NCBI GenBank assembly: GCA_029204225.1
Contig: CM055103.1
Coordinates: 56,778,885-56,842,884 of the forward strand
Source of the DNA: Diphasiastrum complanatum
Taxonomy: Eukaryota; Streptophyta; Lycopodiopsida; Lycopodiales; Lycopodiaceae
Direction: 5' to 3'
DNA length: 64,000 bases
The translations under genes and the position numbers were made by a program. Under the pieces are notes generated by a model. It saw only the letters and a list, made by a program, of their open reading frames with translations. It was not told where the DNA came from and did not search any database. Of the stretch, positions 44,693-55,145 are shown in pieces (the first letter of the stretch is position 1; every line of letters begins with the position of its first letter).

Positions 44693-46540
44693 ACTAAAAG
44701 TCTCACTGTAGTCGACATTCGGGATCTGGGTGAATCCTCGTCCTATCAGTCTAGCCATCCTTCGATCAATTGCTCCGTTGGCATTATATTTGATCTTAAA
44801 GATCCTTCAATCAATGATATTGCAGCCAATAGGAGTTTCGACTAATGACCATGTCTGATTCTTTATTAGAGAGGAATACTCTCTGTCCATGGCTTCCCTC
44901 CAGAGATCAGAGTCTGGTTGGCTAAGTGCCTCTTAGACTGTCTTCGGTTCCTGCATTAAGAGACAGGCAGACTCAGGAGTATACCTTGTGGGCTGTGTGC
45001 GCACTTGGCTTGATCTTCTGGGAGGATTCGATTGACAAACCACTCCTAGGACTTGTTGCTAGCCGGTAGTAGCAACATCTTTGTCTGATTCGCTGTCTTG
45101 AAGTGGGTTGACAATACATACGCCTGATCCAGAAGCTCGGACTGTCATGTCAACGGTAGGTGATGAAGGTTCTTCTTGAGCAATATCCTTGTCTTTGAGG
45201 TCGACAAACTGATCCTTGATAAAGACTGTATCTTGGATATACAAGATTTGTTGGGTATCAGGATCGTACATCTTGTAAGTGTTATCAGATGGAGTATATC
45301 GATCAGGATGGTCTTGAGACCTTGGAAGTCCAATTTCTTCCTTGTGTCCTTTGGGATCTGCGCATAGGCAATGCACCCAAATACTATTAGGTTCTTCAAA
45401 GAAGGCTTAGAGCCTGTCCACACCTCGTGGGGTGTCTTGTCTGAGAGGGCCTTGGTTGAACATCTATTCTAAACGTAAGCTGCAGTGGAGACAGCTTCAA
45501 CCCAGAATCTTTTGGGCAACGATGCATGCGATAGCATACATTTAGCAGATTCGACCAGAGTACGATTCTTCCTCTCAGCTAAGCCATTAGATTGAGGACT
45601 GTAAGGAGTGATGAAGACCTTAGGGCTTCCAGTCTCCTTTTCTGCACGCTCCTTGAAGATTCTAAAGCAGTTGAAGGCTTCTAATTTCTTCTTTATGAAG
45701 TACACCATAGTCCTTCTGGAGAATTTTTCAATAAAGGTTATAAAGTACTTGGCGTCCTTCAGCGAAGGATTTTTCATCGGGCCACAAATATCTGAATGTA
45801 CAACATCTAGCAATCCTCTAGCAACATGCTGATGGCTTGACTTAAATGGTTTTATAGTCTGTTTACCAACTAGACAGTCTTGACAGACAGGTAACTTGAC
45901 CTTTTCGCGAGGATAGTCGAGATCAAGAAAAATAGATAATCTAGACATTCGTTGTACAGCAACATGATTTAAATGACCAGGTCTGTAATGCCAAAGTAAA
46001 CCTTTATTTGAATGAATTGAAGTACTGAGAGCTTGACTAGAGGCAGAAAAGAAATGACTCAACTTATACAAGTATCCATGCCTCTTTCCGAGTGCTAGGA
46101 TCTTGTCTGTCCTATCAACTACTTTACACGGATCACATTCGAACTCTACTCTATGTCCTAGATCTGTGATTCTGCTTATAGAGAGCAGATTCATAGATAA
46201 CTTTGGTACATACAGGACTTTAGAGAGTAGCTTAGACTGATCATTTGCAAAGCATAATCTTACAATGCCTTCACCTTTAATTGCTTGTGTGCTATTGTTG
46301 CCAAGGTGAACGAATTTCTGAGTACTGTAAGGTGTATAGGACTCGAAACAGCCAATGAGGCAAGTCATGTGCTGAGTGACTCCGGAATCCAGGAACCAAG
46401 AACTGTCGCTAGATGCTCCTTGATGATTGGTCATGAAGGCGTCATGATCCGCTACTTGAATAGATTGTGGAGCTTCTGCAGTGGCATTTGCCACTTGGTT
46501 CGACTCCCCTTTGCTGTTGTTATGCTGCAGTTGGCGACCT
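44693..46540 (-). pseudogene. Minus-strand copia fragment: linker to start of RT
   Basis: On the minus strand 46494-45469 is open for 341 codons: VADHDAFMTNHQG, protease WFLDSGVTQHMT (DSG intact), LLSKVLYVPKLSMNLLSIS, HYRPGHLNHVAVQRMSRL, VVHSDICGPMK and SPQSNGLAERKNRT. The second integrase Asp region (normally SDNGGEY) is deleted between ERAEKETGS and PKVFITPYSPQ. 45423-45059 continues the integrase tail in two frames (WTGSKPSLKNLIVFGCIAYA). 45000-44700 has the very start of RT (GFTQIPNVDYSETFS). It ends at 44693 against the gag of the plus-strand element. It may be the 5' part of the same element as the RNase H fragment at 42465-42960. Confidence 0.8.
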
Positions 46541-47090
46541 TGAAGTACATCAACTTGACATACAAACAGCCTATCTGAATGGAGTTATACAAGAAGATAT
46601 CTACATGATCCAAACCGAAGGATACATTCTGGAAGGCATGAAGAATCGTGTCTGTAAACTCCACAAAGCAATGTACAACTTGAAACAGTCTGCCAGGGCT
46701 TGGGTTCAGAGGATCAACACATTCCTCATTGAAAGAATTCAAACCAAGCACTGTTGATTGCAACATTCATTCAGAGTCAGTGCAACAATCCTTCATTATC
46801 ATCACCTTGTATGTGGATGATACGTTGCTCTTCAGCAACGATACCAATATGGTTAAGGATTCGAAACAAATGTTGTTCCTAGCATTTTGACACTGATCTG
46901 GACGAAGCTCACTTTTGTCTGGGAATTCGAATCCACAAAGACAGAGCAAAATTCAAAACTAACCTTTGTAGAGCTCTCTAAAGTTCCATCTCACTTAGAC
47001 AAGGACACAAAGAAGTTTGCGAGAGTTAGATCCCAAAAAAAGTGCCCCTGTGAAGGTTCCCAAGAGCAGAAAGTGGCCTAGAACCTTCTC
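46541..47090 (+). pseudogene. Plus-strand copia RT fragment
   Basis: GDLEVHQLDIQTAYLNGVIQ, EDIYMIQTEGYI, VCKLHKAMYNLKQSARAW and RINTFL are typical copia RT from the first catalytic Asp onward. After a stop at 46757, the equivalent of YVDD reads CG-stop-YVALQQ in a shifted frame, so the catalytic centre is lost. It could be the continuation of the plus-strand element whose gag ends at 44692, with the minus-strand fragment inserted between. Confidence 0.75.
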
Positions 47091-47299
47091 AGACAACAAA
47101 TTTTTGAGTTTCCTTGGGAAATAACTCTCACAACTTGGTAAGCACGATTCTCTTCTCTTCTTCTTCTTCTTCTTCTCCATCTCCAAAACAAAAAAAAAAA
47201 GGGTTGGAACACCAGAGTCATTGCGCAAACCTTGAAGCAATTCACCAACCAGCTACTTTGCGACATTTTAGTGCTGAACTATGGAGACCGCCCTTGTAG
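47091..47299. other. Junk spacer with CTT microsatellite
   Basis: Contains a CTT run (about 47155-47175) and an A11 tract; nothing else recognised. Confidence 0.5.
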
Positions 47300-48659
47300 G
47301 ATTATCAAAATTAAAAAAGTTTCTTGATGAAACAATCCGAGACTACACCTATCGGATCTATCATCTAGTGAAGAATTATGGTCCCCCGATTCCCCAATAG
47401 ATCATCATGGCAAATACTATGCCGGACTATCCAAAATGATTGGATCTGGTATGGAAGAGTTAGCATCCTATGCGTCACTTGCCAACTTTGTAAGGATGAT
47501 GCCTTGATGAAAATCTCACTCGGGAAGAAGGATTTTCCTATCTAGATGGAGAATCAGAGGAACAAAGGTTGACAACGAGCGATGATCCAACAAGATTAAT
47601 GGAACCCCATGCAAGACAACAAAGTGCAGCAAGGTCAAGCAGATCAAGTGCAGCGGAAGACCAAGAACCTTGCACTTCAAGTTGTCAGCAAGCTTATGCT
47701 CGCTCTATTAAGTTTCTTGAAAAGGACAAATGTACCTTCTATTTTGGAGATCATCCAAGTACCAGGTGTCCAGTCAAGAATCCGTGCTTATCAAAAGGAT
47801 AAAATATAGAGCAACAAGTTCATCGACAACAAGATCCAGTGGTTCAACGGTCAAAAGCAGAATCAAGCCAACAAGGAGCTCACCAGAAGGATGGATGTCA
47901 GATTGATCCACCTAAATCACGAGTTTCTTCAACAAACAGTGGCAAGGTAGAAGTTTTGATTCTATCCTCTTGCATGTCACCGAACTCAATATCAGATTAT
48001 AACAGTCTACCAGACTATTTTGTGGAAGATCCAAAGGAAAATCTGTTACCGGTGTATGCCTATAGAGGCGATGACATACTGCACCAAGTTAGGTGCATGG
48101 ATGTGGAGGAAAACACCGTCGTGCTAAATGTCCACATCGAGAGGATCCATCAACATTTGATCCCTCATGTTCACAATGCGAAGTTAATCATCCTTGATGC
48201 TGAGATTGTCCGATGAGAAATTCACAAATAGCTAGGAGGCATTTGGCCTATGTAGACCGACATGCACCTGTGGTGACCCTTCCACCTCGAACGCACTATA
48301 AAAGAAAAATCTTGGTGCCATCGGGTTATGAAACGAGTGACAAAGAGGACAATTTGGCAAAAGTATGCAAAGATACCCTCGGGCAAACAAGTAAAATTAT
48401 CACAGAAGATAGAGATGGTAGAATCCATCATGCCAATGGTAACTGAGGAAGTCAAGAAATTGGCATCCGACGAAGTCCAACGGATTTTACCAAGTCTCTT
48501 GGTGCAATCACTGCAAAGAATTCTTAGTGATGAATTACAAAGGGGACTAGCGTCAACAGGGCAGCTTCAAGACAATTCAGCACCAGATTCAAGAAAAAGT
48601 GCCATCACACAGCCTTCAACGGGGAAGTGCAATGACCAAGGGCCTTCCTTGATTAGGAC

Positions 48660-48662
<3 letters not shown>
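47300..48662 (+). pseudogene. Unclassified gag-like decayed sequence
   Basis: Several overlapping plus-strand frames hint at one old coding region. They include ELASYASLANFVRMMP, DQEPCTSSCQQAYARSIKFL, a Cys/His cluster (CTFYFGDHPSTRCPVKNPC) that could be a degenerate zinc knuckle, a frame of 125 codons (47839-48216), and a frame of 112 codons (48328-48666) with a repeated EVQRILPSL / ELQRGLAS pattern. No family is recognised. The position between copia fragments and the Cys-rich stretch favour a retroelement gag or a transposon accessory protein, but this is inference. Confidence 0.3.
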
Positions 48663-49005
<343 letters not shown>

Positions 49006-49018
49006 TCTTGTTATGTAG

Positions 49019-49645
49019 GTGAAGATGAGGTTGTCGCTCCCAGCGACGAACCTCTATACTATATTGATGACACAACAAAGAGTTAGCAGACCACCTATCA
49101 AGTATATTGACGAGTCTACAGCCTACCTTATTCAAGAGTCGATGATTGTTGAAGAGGAACTCGGTCAGGCAAATTTTGATCTCTGGAAAGAGGCTATGGA
49201 TAAAGAGTATTCATCTCTTATCAAGAACCAAACATGGACGATTGTCGAATTACCTACTAGCAGAAATGTAGTTGATTATAAATGGATTTTCAAAGTCAAG
49301 TACAAACCAAACGGAAGCGTCGACAGAAAAAAAGCCCGATTTGTCGCCAAAGGATTTTCTCAGGTATACAATATCAATTACACTGAGACTTTCAGTCCAG
49401 TAGTCAAACATTCTTCTATTCAACTTTTATTATCATTTGTTGTTGTAACAGATTGAAATACATCAAATGGATGTACAGACAACATTTCTCAATGGAATTA
49501 TCGAAGAAGACATTTACATGTTGCAACCCGAAGGTTATATTGTCGAAGGTAAACACAATCGTGTGTAAACTCCATATGGCACTTTATGGCTTGAGCTCGA
49601 GCATGGTTTTAAAGGATCAATACTTTTCTTGTTAAGCCTCCTAAA
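49019..49645 (+). pseudogene. Copia RT fragment
   Basis: 49019-49456 reads the stretch before and into RT: WKEAMDKEYSSLIKNQTW, DYKWIFKVKYKPNGSVD, RFVAKGFSQVYNINYTETFS. After a stop at 49456 it continues in another frame (EIHQMDVQTTFLNGIIEEDI, YMLQPEGYIVEGKHNRV), then a third (HMALYGL, AWF, stop, RINTFLV). It ends near 49645, where a different kind of sequence starts. The catalytic YVDD is not reached. Confidence 0.8.
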
Positions 49646-50933
49646 CAAACTGATAATGATTTGATGGCCATAATGACAGTGGTTGCATATGGATTAAAAG
49701 ATGAATGATATATACAAATCTCATTATTTTGAAAGTTTTTCAAATAATGAGATAGAGACACATCCTTTCTCCCGATTGATACACCTCGGACGCCTCCATG
49801 TCTCATACCAAAGGCATCTATTTCAATAGCATCCTGTAAACGAGTAAAGAAAATAAATTTAGAATGATACATAACACTGCAAACTCATACCTTAACACAG
49901 TATTTGAAATAAGAAAACTGAACAATATCAATACCAATATAATATCTATGTACCAGATCATAATCATCGTATTCAACGACGTTTGCTCTGCTAATGTCAT
50001 GTCCTCCAATGGCCTCGAAATTTCCGGAGGGGATATATCTAGGCCTTGGGGGATATTTTTTTTGGAATTCCAAAAATTCCTCCACTGTAGGCAAAGTTTT
50101 TTCATAGGCTTTAGATTTTTCAATCATGGCCTCCAAGGCCTCATTGCCAGATTTCCAATTGCCATCTTTATCATAATCTCACTTTCAAGGTCATCATATG
50201 TGTAATCAACAATGTTAGAATATTCTGATGAATTTTGAGCAAAAATTGAGAGGATTTCATCCTCTCTCAAATTCAAAACATCTTTTATATCATTAAATGA
50301 AATATAACTTTCATTATTTATAAAATATAAGGGAACATCGAGTAGAGTTAATTGATTAACAGGAGATGCATATGGAAGAGAATCAGAGAGGATTACAGAC
50401 CAAGGGAGAGTTTTTTGATAATTTGAAGCCATAGATGCTTCAGCTTCAACCCCTATATTAGTATCTGCATCATCTACATTAATTGGAGCAGGTGTTGATG
50501 CTTCGATCAATGGAACAGTTGAAGATCCAACAGAGTTATCATCTGGAATTTCAGCAGATATGTAAAAGACAAAAGCCATTCCTTTGATTATAAGGCGAAT
50601 ATTTTTTTGTGGATATCACAATATATATTTCTTTTGAAATGGTCATGCAGGTTAGAGTACTTTCTATTGTGTTTATGCTTAGAGGATGGTTGAGAATGCA
50701 CAAGGTCCTGAAAATGAACGAGAACTATCTATATCCAAAATAGGAGTACTAATAATTTGAGAAAAATTATTAAGATAGTAAATTAAATTATAACGATTTT
50801 CATAAACTAGCTTATCGATATCAAAGGGAGCAAAAAAAATACTCGCAAAATACTCTAATTTCTCAGATGGAATGTCACTGGCATTCAAAAAATCTAGAAG
50901 TTTGTTATCTAAGGACATGAAGGAACTAGCCAT
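49645..50933 (-). pseudogene. Unknown multi-exon gene, decayed, divergent to the H3/ULP-like gene
   Basis: Three minus-strand coding blocks run the same way. 50933-50679 starts with Met in context AATATGG (MASSFMSLDNKLLDFLNASD, acidic and aromatic). 50579-50124 is acidic, with QKTLPWSVILSDSLPYASP and YISFNDIKDVLNLREDEIL. It continues after a one-base shift near 50150 into 50136-49885 (YEKTLPTVEEFLEFQKKYPP, RYIPSGNFEAIGGHDISR). 49872-49650 is a likely next exon (IEIDAFGMRHGGVRGVSIGR) after a TTTACAG acceptor. I recognise no family. The frame shift, and the truncation by the copia fragment at 49645, make it a pseudogene. It shares its leader region and repeat motif with the opposite gene. Confidence 0.5.
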
Positions 50934-50941
50934 ATTGAACC

Positions 50942-51014
50942 TGATATCGGTTCAATGCGACAGAATGATTTCGGTCGAGGACTGAACAACAGTGCGCGCA
51001 TTGATCCGATATCA
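50942..51014. promoter_or_regulatory. 73-bp dyad element A
   Basis: Left arm TGATATCGGTTCAATGCGA (50942-50960), right arm GCGCGCATTGATCCGATATC (50994-51013), in inverted orientation. It lies immediately upstream of the minus-strand start codon at 50933. Confidence 0.7.
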
Positions 51015-51058
51015 TTAGGACGAGACTGAAATTTTTCGCGAGCACACATCAGAAGAGG

Positions 51059-51131
51059 CTGATATCGATTCAACGTGCCTGAATGAATCCGACCGTGCAT
51101 TGTATGGGAAGGTGCACGTTGATTCGATATC
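51059..51131. promoter_or_regulatory. 73-bp dyad element B
   Basis: Left arm CTGATATCGATTCAACGTGC (51059-51078), right arm GTGCACGTTGATTCGATATC (51112-51131). It has the same length as element A and a related centre (GAATGATTTCGG versus GAATGAATCCGA). It is in the leader of the minus-strand gene. Confidence 0.7.
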
Positions 51132-51210
51132 GCGAGAAAGAAAGAAAACAAAATGTTGAGTGAGTTCAGAATAAAAGATTACGGAATCGAAATATGAAAA
51201 AAGGTGTCCA

Positions 51211-51218
51211 TATTTATA
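51211..51218 (-). promoter_or_regulatory. Candidate TATA box, minus-strand gene
   Basis: TATAAATA on the minus strand, about 280 bp before the start codon at 50933. This would place dyads A and B in the 5' leader. Confidence 0.35.
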
Positions 51219-51319
51219 GCCAATTTTTGTTGATCACAACCATACATTTGTCAAATACTGAATTGAAAAACACAGCCTATATTTATCCACCAATTAGAGT
51301 GAGACAAATTTGTACCTAT

Positions 51320-51446
51320 GCCAAAATACGTTAAATAGTCTATCACTAGATTCTACAAATCATCATTAGTCCTGACCCTAAAATCTGGACTTGCGCCGAA
51401 ATACATTAAATAGTCTATCACTAGCCTCACCAAATCATCATTAAAC
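51320..51446. repeat. 77-bp tandem duplication between the divergent genes
   Basis: Copies at 51320-51369 and 51397-51446 share TTAAATAGTCTATCACTAG and CAAATCATCATTA with few differences. Confidence 0.8.
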
Positions 51447-51604
51447 AAATACTAAACAAATATTAAATGGACATCATTGAAAAACGTATACGAGGAGAAT
51501 TATTACAGTCTCTCGTCCTATTTGAATATCTCGAAGTAATCATCAACGTAATCCGAACCTCGGACATCCAAACCACCACATATGCAATCATTTCGGATTT
51601 TCTC

Positions 51605-51615
51605 TATATATATAG
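51605..51615 (+). promoter_or_regulatory. Candidate TATA box, H3/ULP-like gene
   Basis: TATATATATAG, about 225 bp before the H3-like start. The two arms of the motif at 51671-51838 would then lie in the leader. Confidence 0.35.
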
Positions 51616-51670
51616 ATGGACGACGCTGAATTTTTTTTGCTTAAAGTTCTTATCGTTCTCTATATCCATG

Positions 51671-51838
51671 TGATATCAATTCAGCGCGTTCGAAGCAACC
51701 TTCCTACATTCCACTTTTACTCGCGTGCGTCCATCCACTACCAGCTACCAGTTTGGTTAAATTCAGGTAACGGTTTGACACGCTCGACCTAACTTCTGAT
51801 GCTGAGTCCTCCTTCATTGCGAGCTGATCCGATATTGG
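51671..51838. promoter_or_regulatory. Dyad element E, widely spaced arms
   Basis: Left arm TGATATCAATTCAGCGCG (51671-51688), right arm GCGAGCTGATCCGATATTGG (51819-51838). The arms match elements A-D but are 148 bp apart centre to centre instead of about 52. The right arm runs into the position of the H3-like start codon. Confidence 0.55.
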
Positions 51839-53338
51839 ACACTAAGCAAACAGCATGAGTCCACCCTGGTGGAATCCTAATCACAAGAGGGGGTCAAGGA
51901 AATGCACCACCACCACCACCTCCTCCTAGGCCAAGGGGCAGAAGAAGAGACACATCCTGGCTCAAGGATATTCGGAAGCTACAGAAGACCAATAATCTTC
52001 TGATTCTGAAAGCTCACATACAGAGATCCATCAGACAGGTTACAAGAAGTCTATCTGCAGATGTAAGATGGACTGTAACGGCAATAGAGGCGCTGCACAC
52101 TACAAATGAGGATTTTCAAGTGAAATTTTTTTCAGATACTGTTGTTGCAGCTATCCACGCCAAGAGGGTGACCATCATGCCCAAGGATTTCAACATTATG
52201 TTCAGGCTACGGGACATATATGACAAATTTGCAGAGTACTTTAGACTTGCTCCTTCCTCTCCTCCAAAACAAGATTCAAAGAGGAGAAAACGAAAGCAAT
52301 CTCAACCATCCCGACTTGTTTTTCGAGTACAAAGCATGAGTTTTCAAAGAAGAGGAGGTCTCATGATCCTCCTAATAAAGCGAGGGATTTTTCAAAGCCA
52401 TCTTCTCTGGACGAGATTCTATCTGCTAGGCAATCTCCTCCCAAGTCTCCTTCTTCACCTCTTAAAACTCCATCTTTATCTTCTCCTGCTAAATTTCCAT
52501 CTCCTAATAAATCTCCTCCTCCTTCAAAATTTCAATCTCCTCCTACCGCCACAAATATTAGTTCCCCACCTCCTATTCTAGGAAATGATTTAGATGATTT
52601 TGTAAATGTAAAGGTAGAATCAATTTTGAATGACAATTTTTTTTTCTGGTTTATCTGTATTACTTTCGTCACCCCTTGCACTTGCCTTTGTAAATACTCC
52701 TCAATATGTACAGTATGACCAATTGTTAAACACATATCTTAAAGCTTTAGGTCCTTGTTATAGTTTTAAGATGCCGAAGACCAATGCTGGTCTTCCCCTT
52801 TCTAAATTAGATACAGGTGAATTAGAAAGTAGGGATAAAATGCTAGGTGACAATGTAGGAGGTGCGGCAATTCAGTACTGGATGGAGTTTTTTCATACCC
52901 CATTGTTTATAGATGTAGCATTGTTTCCCCTTCAATTCATGGCTACATTTGGTTTTCCTGATTTCAAGAGTCTGCACGATGATATGCTCCAATACGTCAA
53001 ACTGGGGACTCCAATTCTTGTACTCCCATAAATAACAAAGTAAGTGTATTTTTTACAGATTTTATTAAGTTGAACTATTCATATGAATTTTGATTTCACA
53101 TTGATTCTCATAAATTTATTGTTTTCTGATTGCAGTGATCATTGGAGCTTATATGTGTTGTCTTTATACGTCAATGATGAGGGTGTGTGTAATCCAGTGT
53201 GTTTAAAAATGAACTCTATTTCACACACACACAAAATTGCCAGGAGCCATATCCAGAAAATATTGGAACTCTTTTTAGTACCAAATGCAATAGCATATAC
53301 GAAGCTGAAAATTGTTGATGCAGAGGTAAAAATTTATC

Positions 53339-53408
53339 AATATCGATTCGATGCATCCTTGTAGTTATTGTTTGGTTTTTTTTCATATTGTGCGCACTGA
53401 TCTGATAC
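53339..53408. promoter_or_regulatory. 70-bp dyad element C, intronic
   Basis: Left arm AATATCGATTCGATGCATCC (53339-53358), right arm TGCGCACTGATCTGATAC (53391-53408). It lies within the intron 53326-53524 of the protease part. Confidence 0.65.
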
Positions 53409-53424
53409 TTAAACAATATTTTTT

Positions 53425-53497
53425 GGATATCGATTCGATGCGCACTTGTTTTCGTTGTAAATTTTATTATAACATCCTGCGCGTTGATCCGATATTT
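53425..53497. promoter_or_regulatory. 73-bp dyad element D, intronic
   Basis: Left arm GGATATCGATTCGATGCGCA (53425-53444), right arm TGCGCGTTGATCCGATATTT (53478-53497). It is in the same intron as element C, and its right arm ends 27 bp before the acceptor. Confidence 0.7.
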
Positions 53498-53899
53498 CAT
53501 AATGTTAAAATTTGGATACTGCAGTCCTCCCAGTAGTGATTCTGTCATTTGTGGTTGGTATACGGTATGCAATGCCAAAACACTTTTTCAATTGGCTTGC
53601 ACTACAAGATGAACTTCCTAATCTGGAAGAGGTAATCTTTGATTAATAACATTTAATGTTGTTTTTGTTTTTTTTTTTTAATAATCAAATTCTTAATAAC
53701 TAATCTTTGATTAATAACATTTAATTGTTTCATGTTTTTTTCAGTTTAAATGCCAGAAGGTCTCCCCAAGATAATGCACTTCAGGCAGGAGACCATAAAG
53801 CTTGTGATCGAAAAATCATATCCAGTTGCAGTGGTAGAGTGTTCTTCACCCAAGCTACTTCCAACTGGAGAAATGGATTTAGAGATCATAGATAGTTGA

Positions 53900-54990
53900 T
53901 ACTGATAAAAAAATTTGTCTCACTTAATGTGGATGAGACACATGTGCAGAAAATTTTTATAGAAATATATTTACAATTTTCTATGGTTGTTCTTACTTGT
54001 TTGTTTTCCTGTTATTAATTCAGGTTATGATTCATTCATCTTCAATTTCTGTGGTTTTCCGACATGTTTGTTTTTTATAGCCTTGGTTTGCCTTGTCTTT
54101 ACCATGGTTTTTTTTGGATAAGTTCGGAAAGAGGATCTGATCAAACCTTTGCCACAACCAATCCAAACACGCGACATTAGTTCACTTAGATTTGTTGCAG
54201 CAAAGCTTTGATCTAATCTGCTCCTTGGTTGCTTCAACTTCATCATAGCTCTTGAAGATTGCAGAAACTTGCTTGTACAACCATAGCATCGTACAACAAG
54301 CTACATGCTATTACTACTATGTCAAGAAGCTTCAATGGATGCTAAAGAACAAAGCAAAAAAGATACTAAGCATGGCTAGCATCTTTTATAATTCAATAAA
54401 CTTTACAGAAATTCTACTGGCAACCCTTGAATGTTTTTATGACCTCAAGTGACGACGACACTTTTTAACAATGAATGCACTTAAAAAATAAATAGGCCCA
54501 TTTGAAGGAATCCTTTAGAAAAACAAAATACATCATTGACAACATCAAAAATTTCAAGAAAAACTTGACTCACTTGAAATGCCATATTAGCTTTTGGGGG
54601 AACAAATCTATCACCCTTAGCCTCTACAAGGTAGGGCAAGAGAAAACAAACTTCTATATGAATATCACACGAGTTCTAATACTTGCTAGACATGCATTGT
54701 TTCCTTTAAAGAATTGGGTGAGAGCCCCCCAAAAAAATTCTATATGCACATCACACTAGTTCCCATGTTTATGTAGAATGCAGTTGAGATTGAAAAACAA
54801 ACAAATTTTTATATGCACCATGCTGAGTTCATTGCGTTTGAGGCATGCACTCTACTCTTGAAGAGCTAATTTGTGTGGCTATATGTGATAGAGGGACTCT
54901 CATCTTTAAGAAAGATGTGGCATATGTGAATTGAAAATTATATCCTCATCACAATAGCACTCATGAGGAACATGAGTCCTTACAAACCTG
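53900..54990. other. No clear gene; possible H3-tail-like mini-frame on the minus strand
   Basis: Mostly AT-rich and unassigned. On the minus strand, ATG at 54105 in context AACCATGG begins a 26-codon frame whose first residues (MVKTRQTKAIKN) recall the H3 tail (MARTKQTARKS). It ends at 54025. This may be chance. Further right (54640-54830) two related stretches contain TTCTATATG and CACATCACACTAGTTC-type words, a loose duplication. Confidence 0.25.
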
Positions 54991-55145
54991 TATGATGCTA
55001 AGGTATTAATGAAGGAGGGGGTGAGTCTTTGCATAAAAAAGGAGTGAGCTTAATAAAAGTTGGGGTGTATGATGCTAAGGTATTAATGAAGGAGGGGGTG
55101 AGTCTTTGCATAAAAAAGGAGTGAGCTTAAAATAAAAGCTGGGGT
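54991..55145. repeat. 77-bp tandem duplication at the tRNA 3' end
   Basis: TATGATGCTAAGGTATTAAT ... AAAAGTTGGGGTG occurs at 54991-55067 and again at 55068-55145. Each copy ends with the GGGGT that, in the second copy, is the 3' end of the minus-strand tRNA-Met gene. Confidence 0.9.

Larger units (their letters stand above)
51833..53899 (+). pseudogene. Histone-H3-like domain fused to a ULP2/SENP6-7-like protease domain, decayed
   Basis: 51841-51875 matches an H3 tail start at DNA level (ACTAAGCAAACAGCA, then GTCCACC and GGTGGA; protein TKQTA, then TGA at 51856-51858). After a basic Pro-rich stretch, 51961-52220 is an H3 fold: LKDIRKLQKTNNLLILKA (alpha-N), IQRSIRQVTRSLSADVRW (alpha-1, loop 1), and IHAKRVTIMPKD (52152-52187), identical to H3. 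No loop-1 insertion is present, so it is not CENH3-like. A frame shift near 52325 leads into an SPP/K-rich linker. Another in the T-run near 52632 leads to VGGAAIQYWMEFFHTP, and a third lies near 53028. Exons follow at 53136-53325, 53525-53631 and 53745-53899. The protease has DHWSLYV (His codon 53140), CLKMNSISHTH (normally Asp, here Asn, 53212) and SVICGWYTV (Cys codon 53550). Whether this is one gene or two joined by decay is open. Confidence 0.6.

Noticed and set aside
51961-52230. Centromeric H3 (CENH3)
   Set aside because: Loop 1 has no insertion relative to canonical H3, the alpha-2 end is identical to canonical H3, and the tail start matches ordinary H3.
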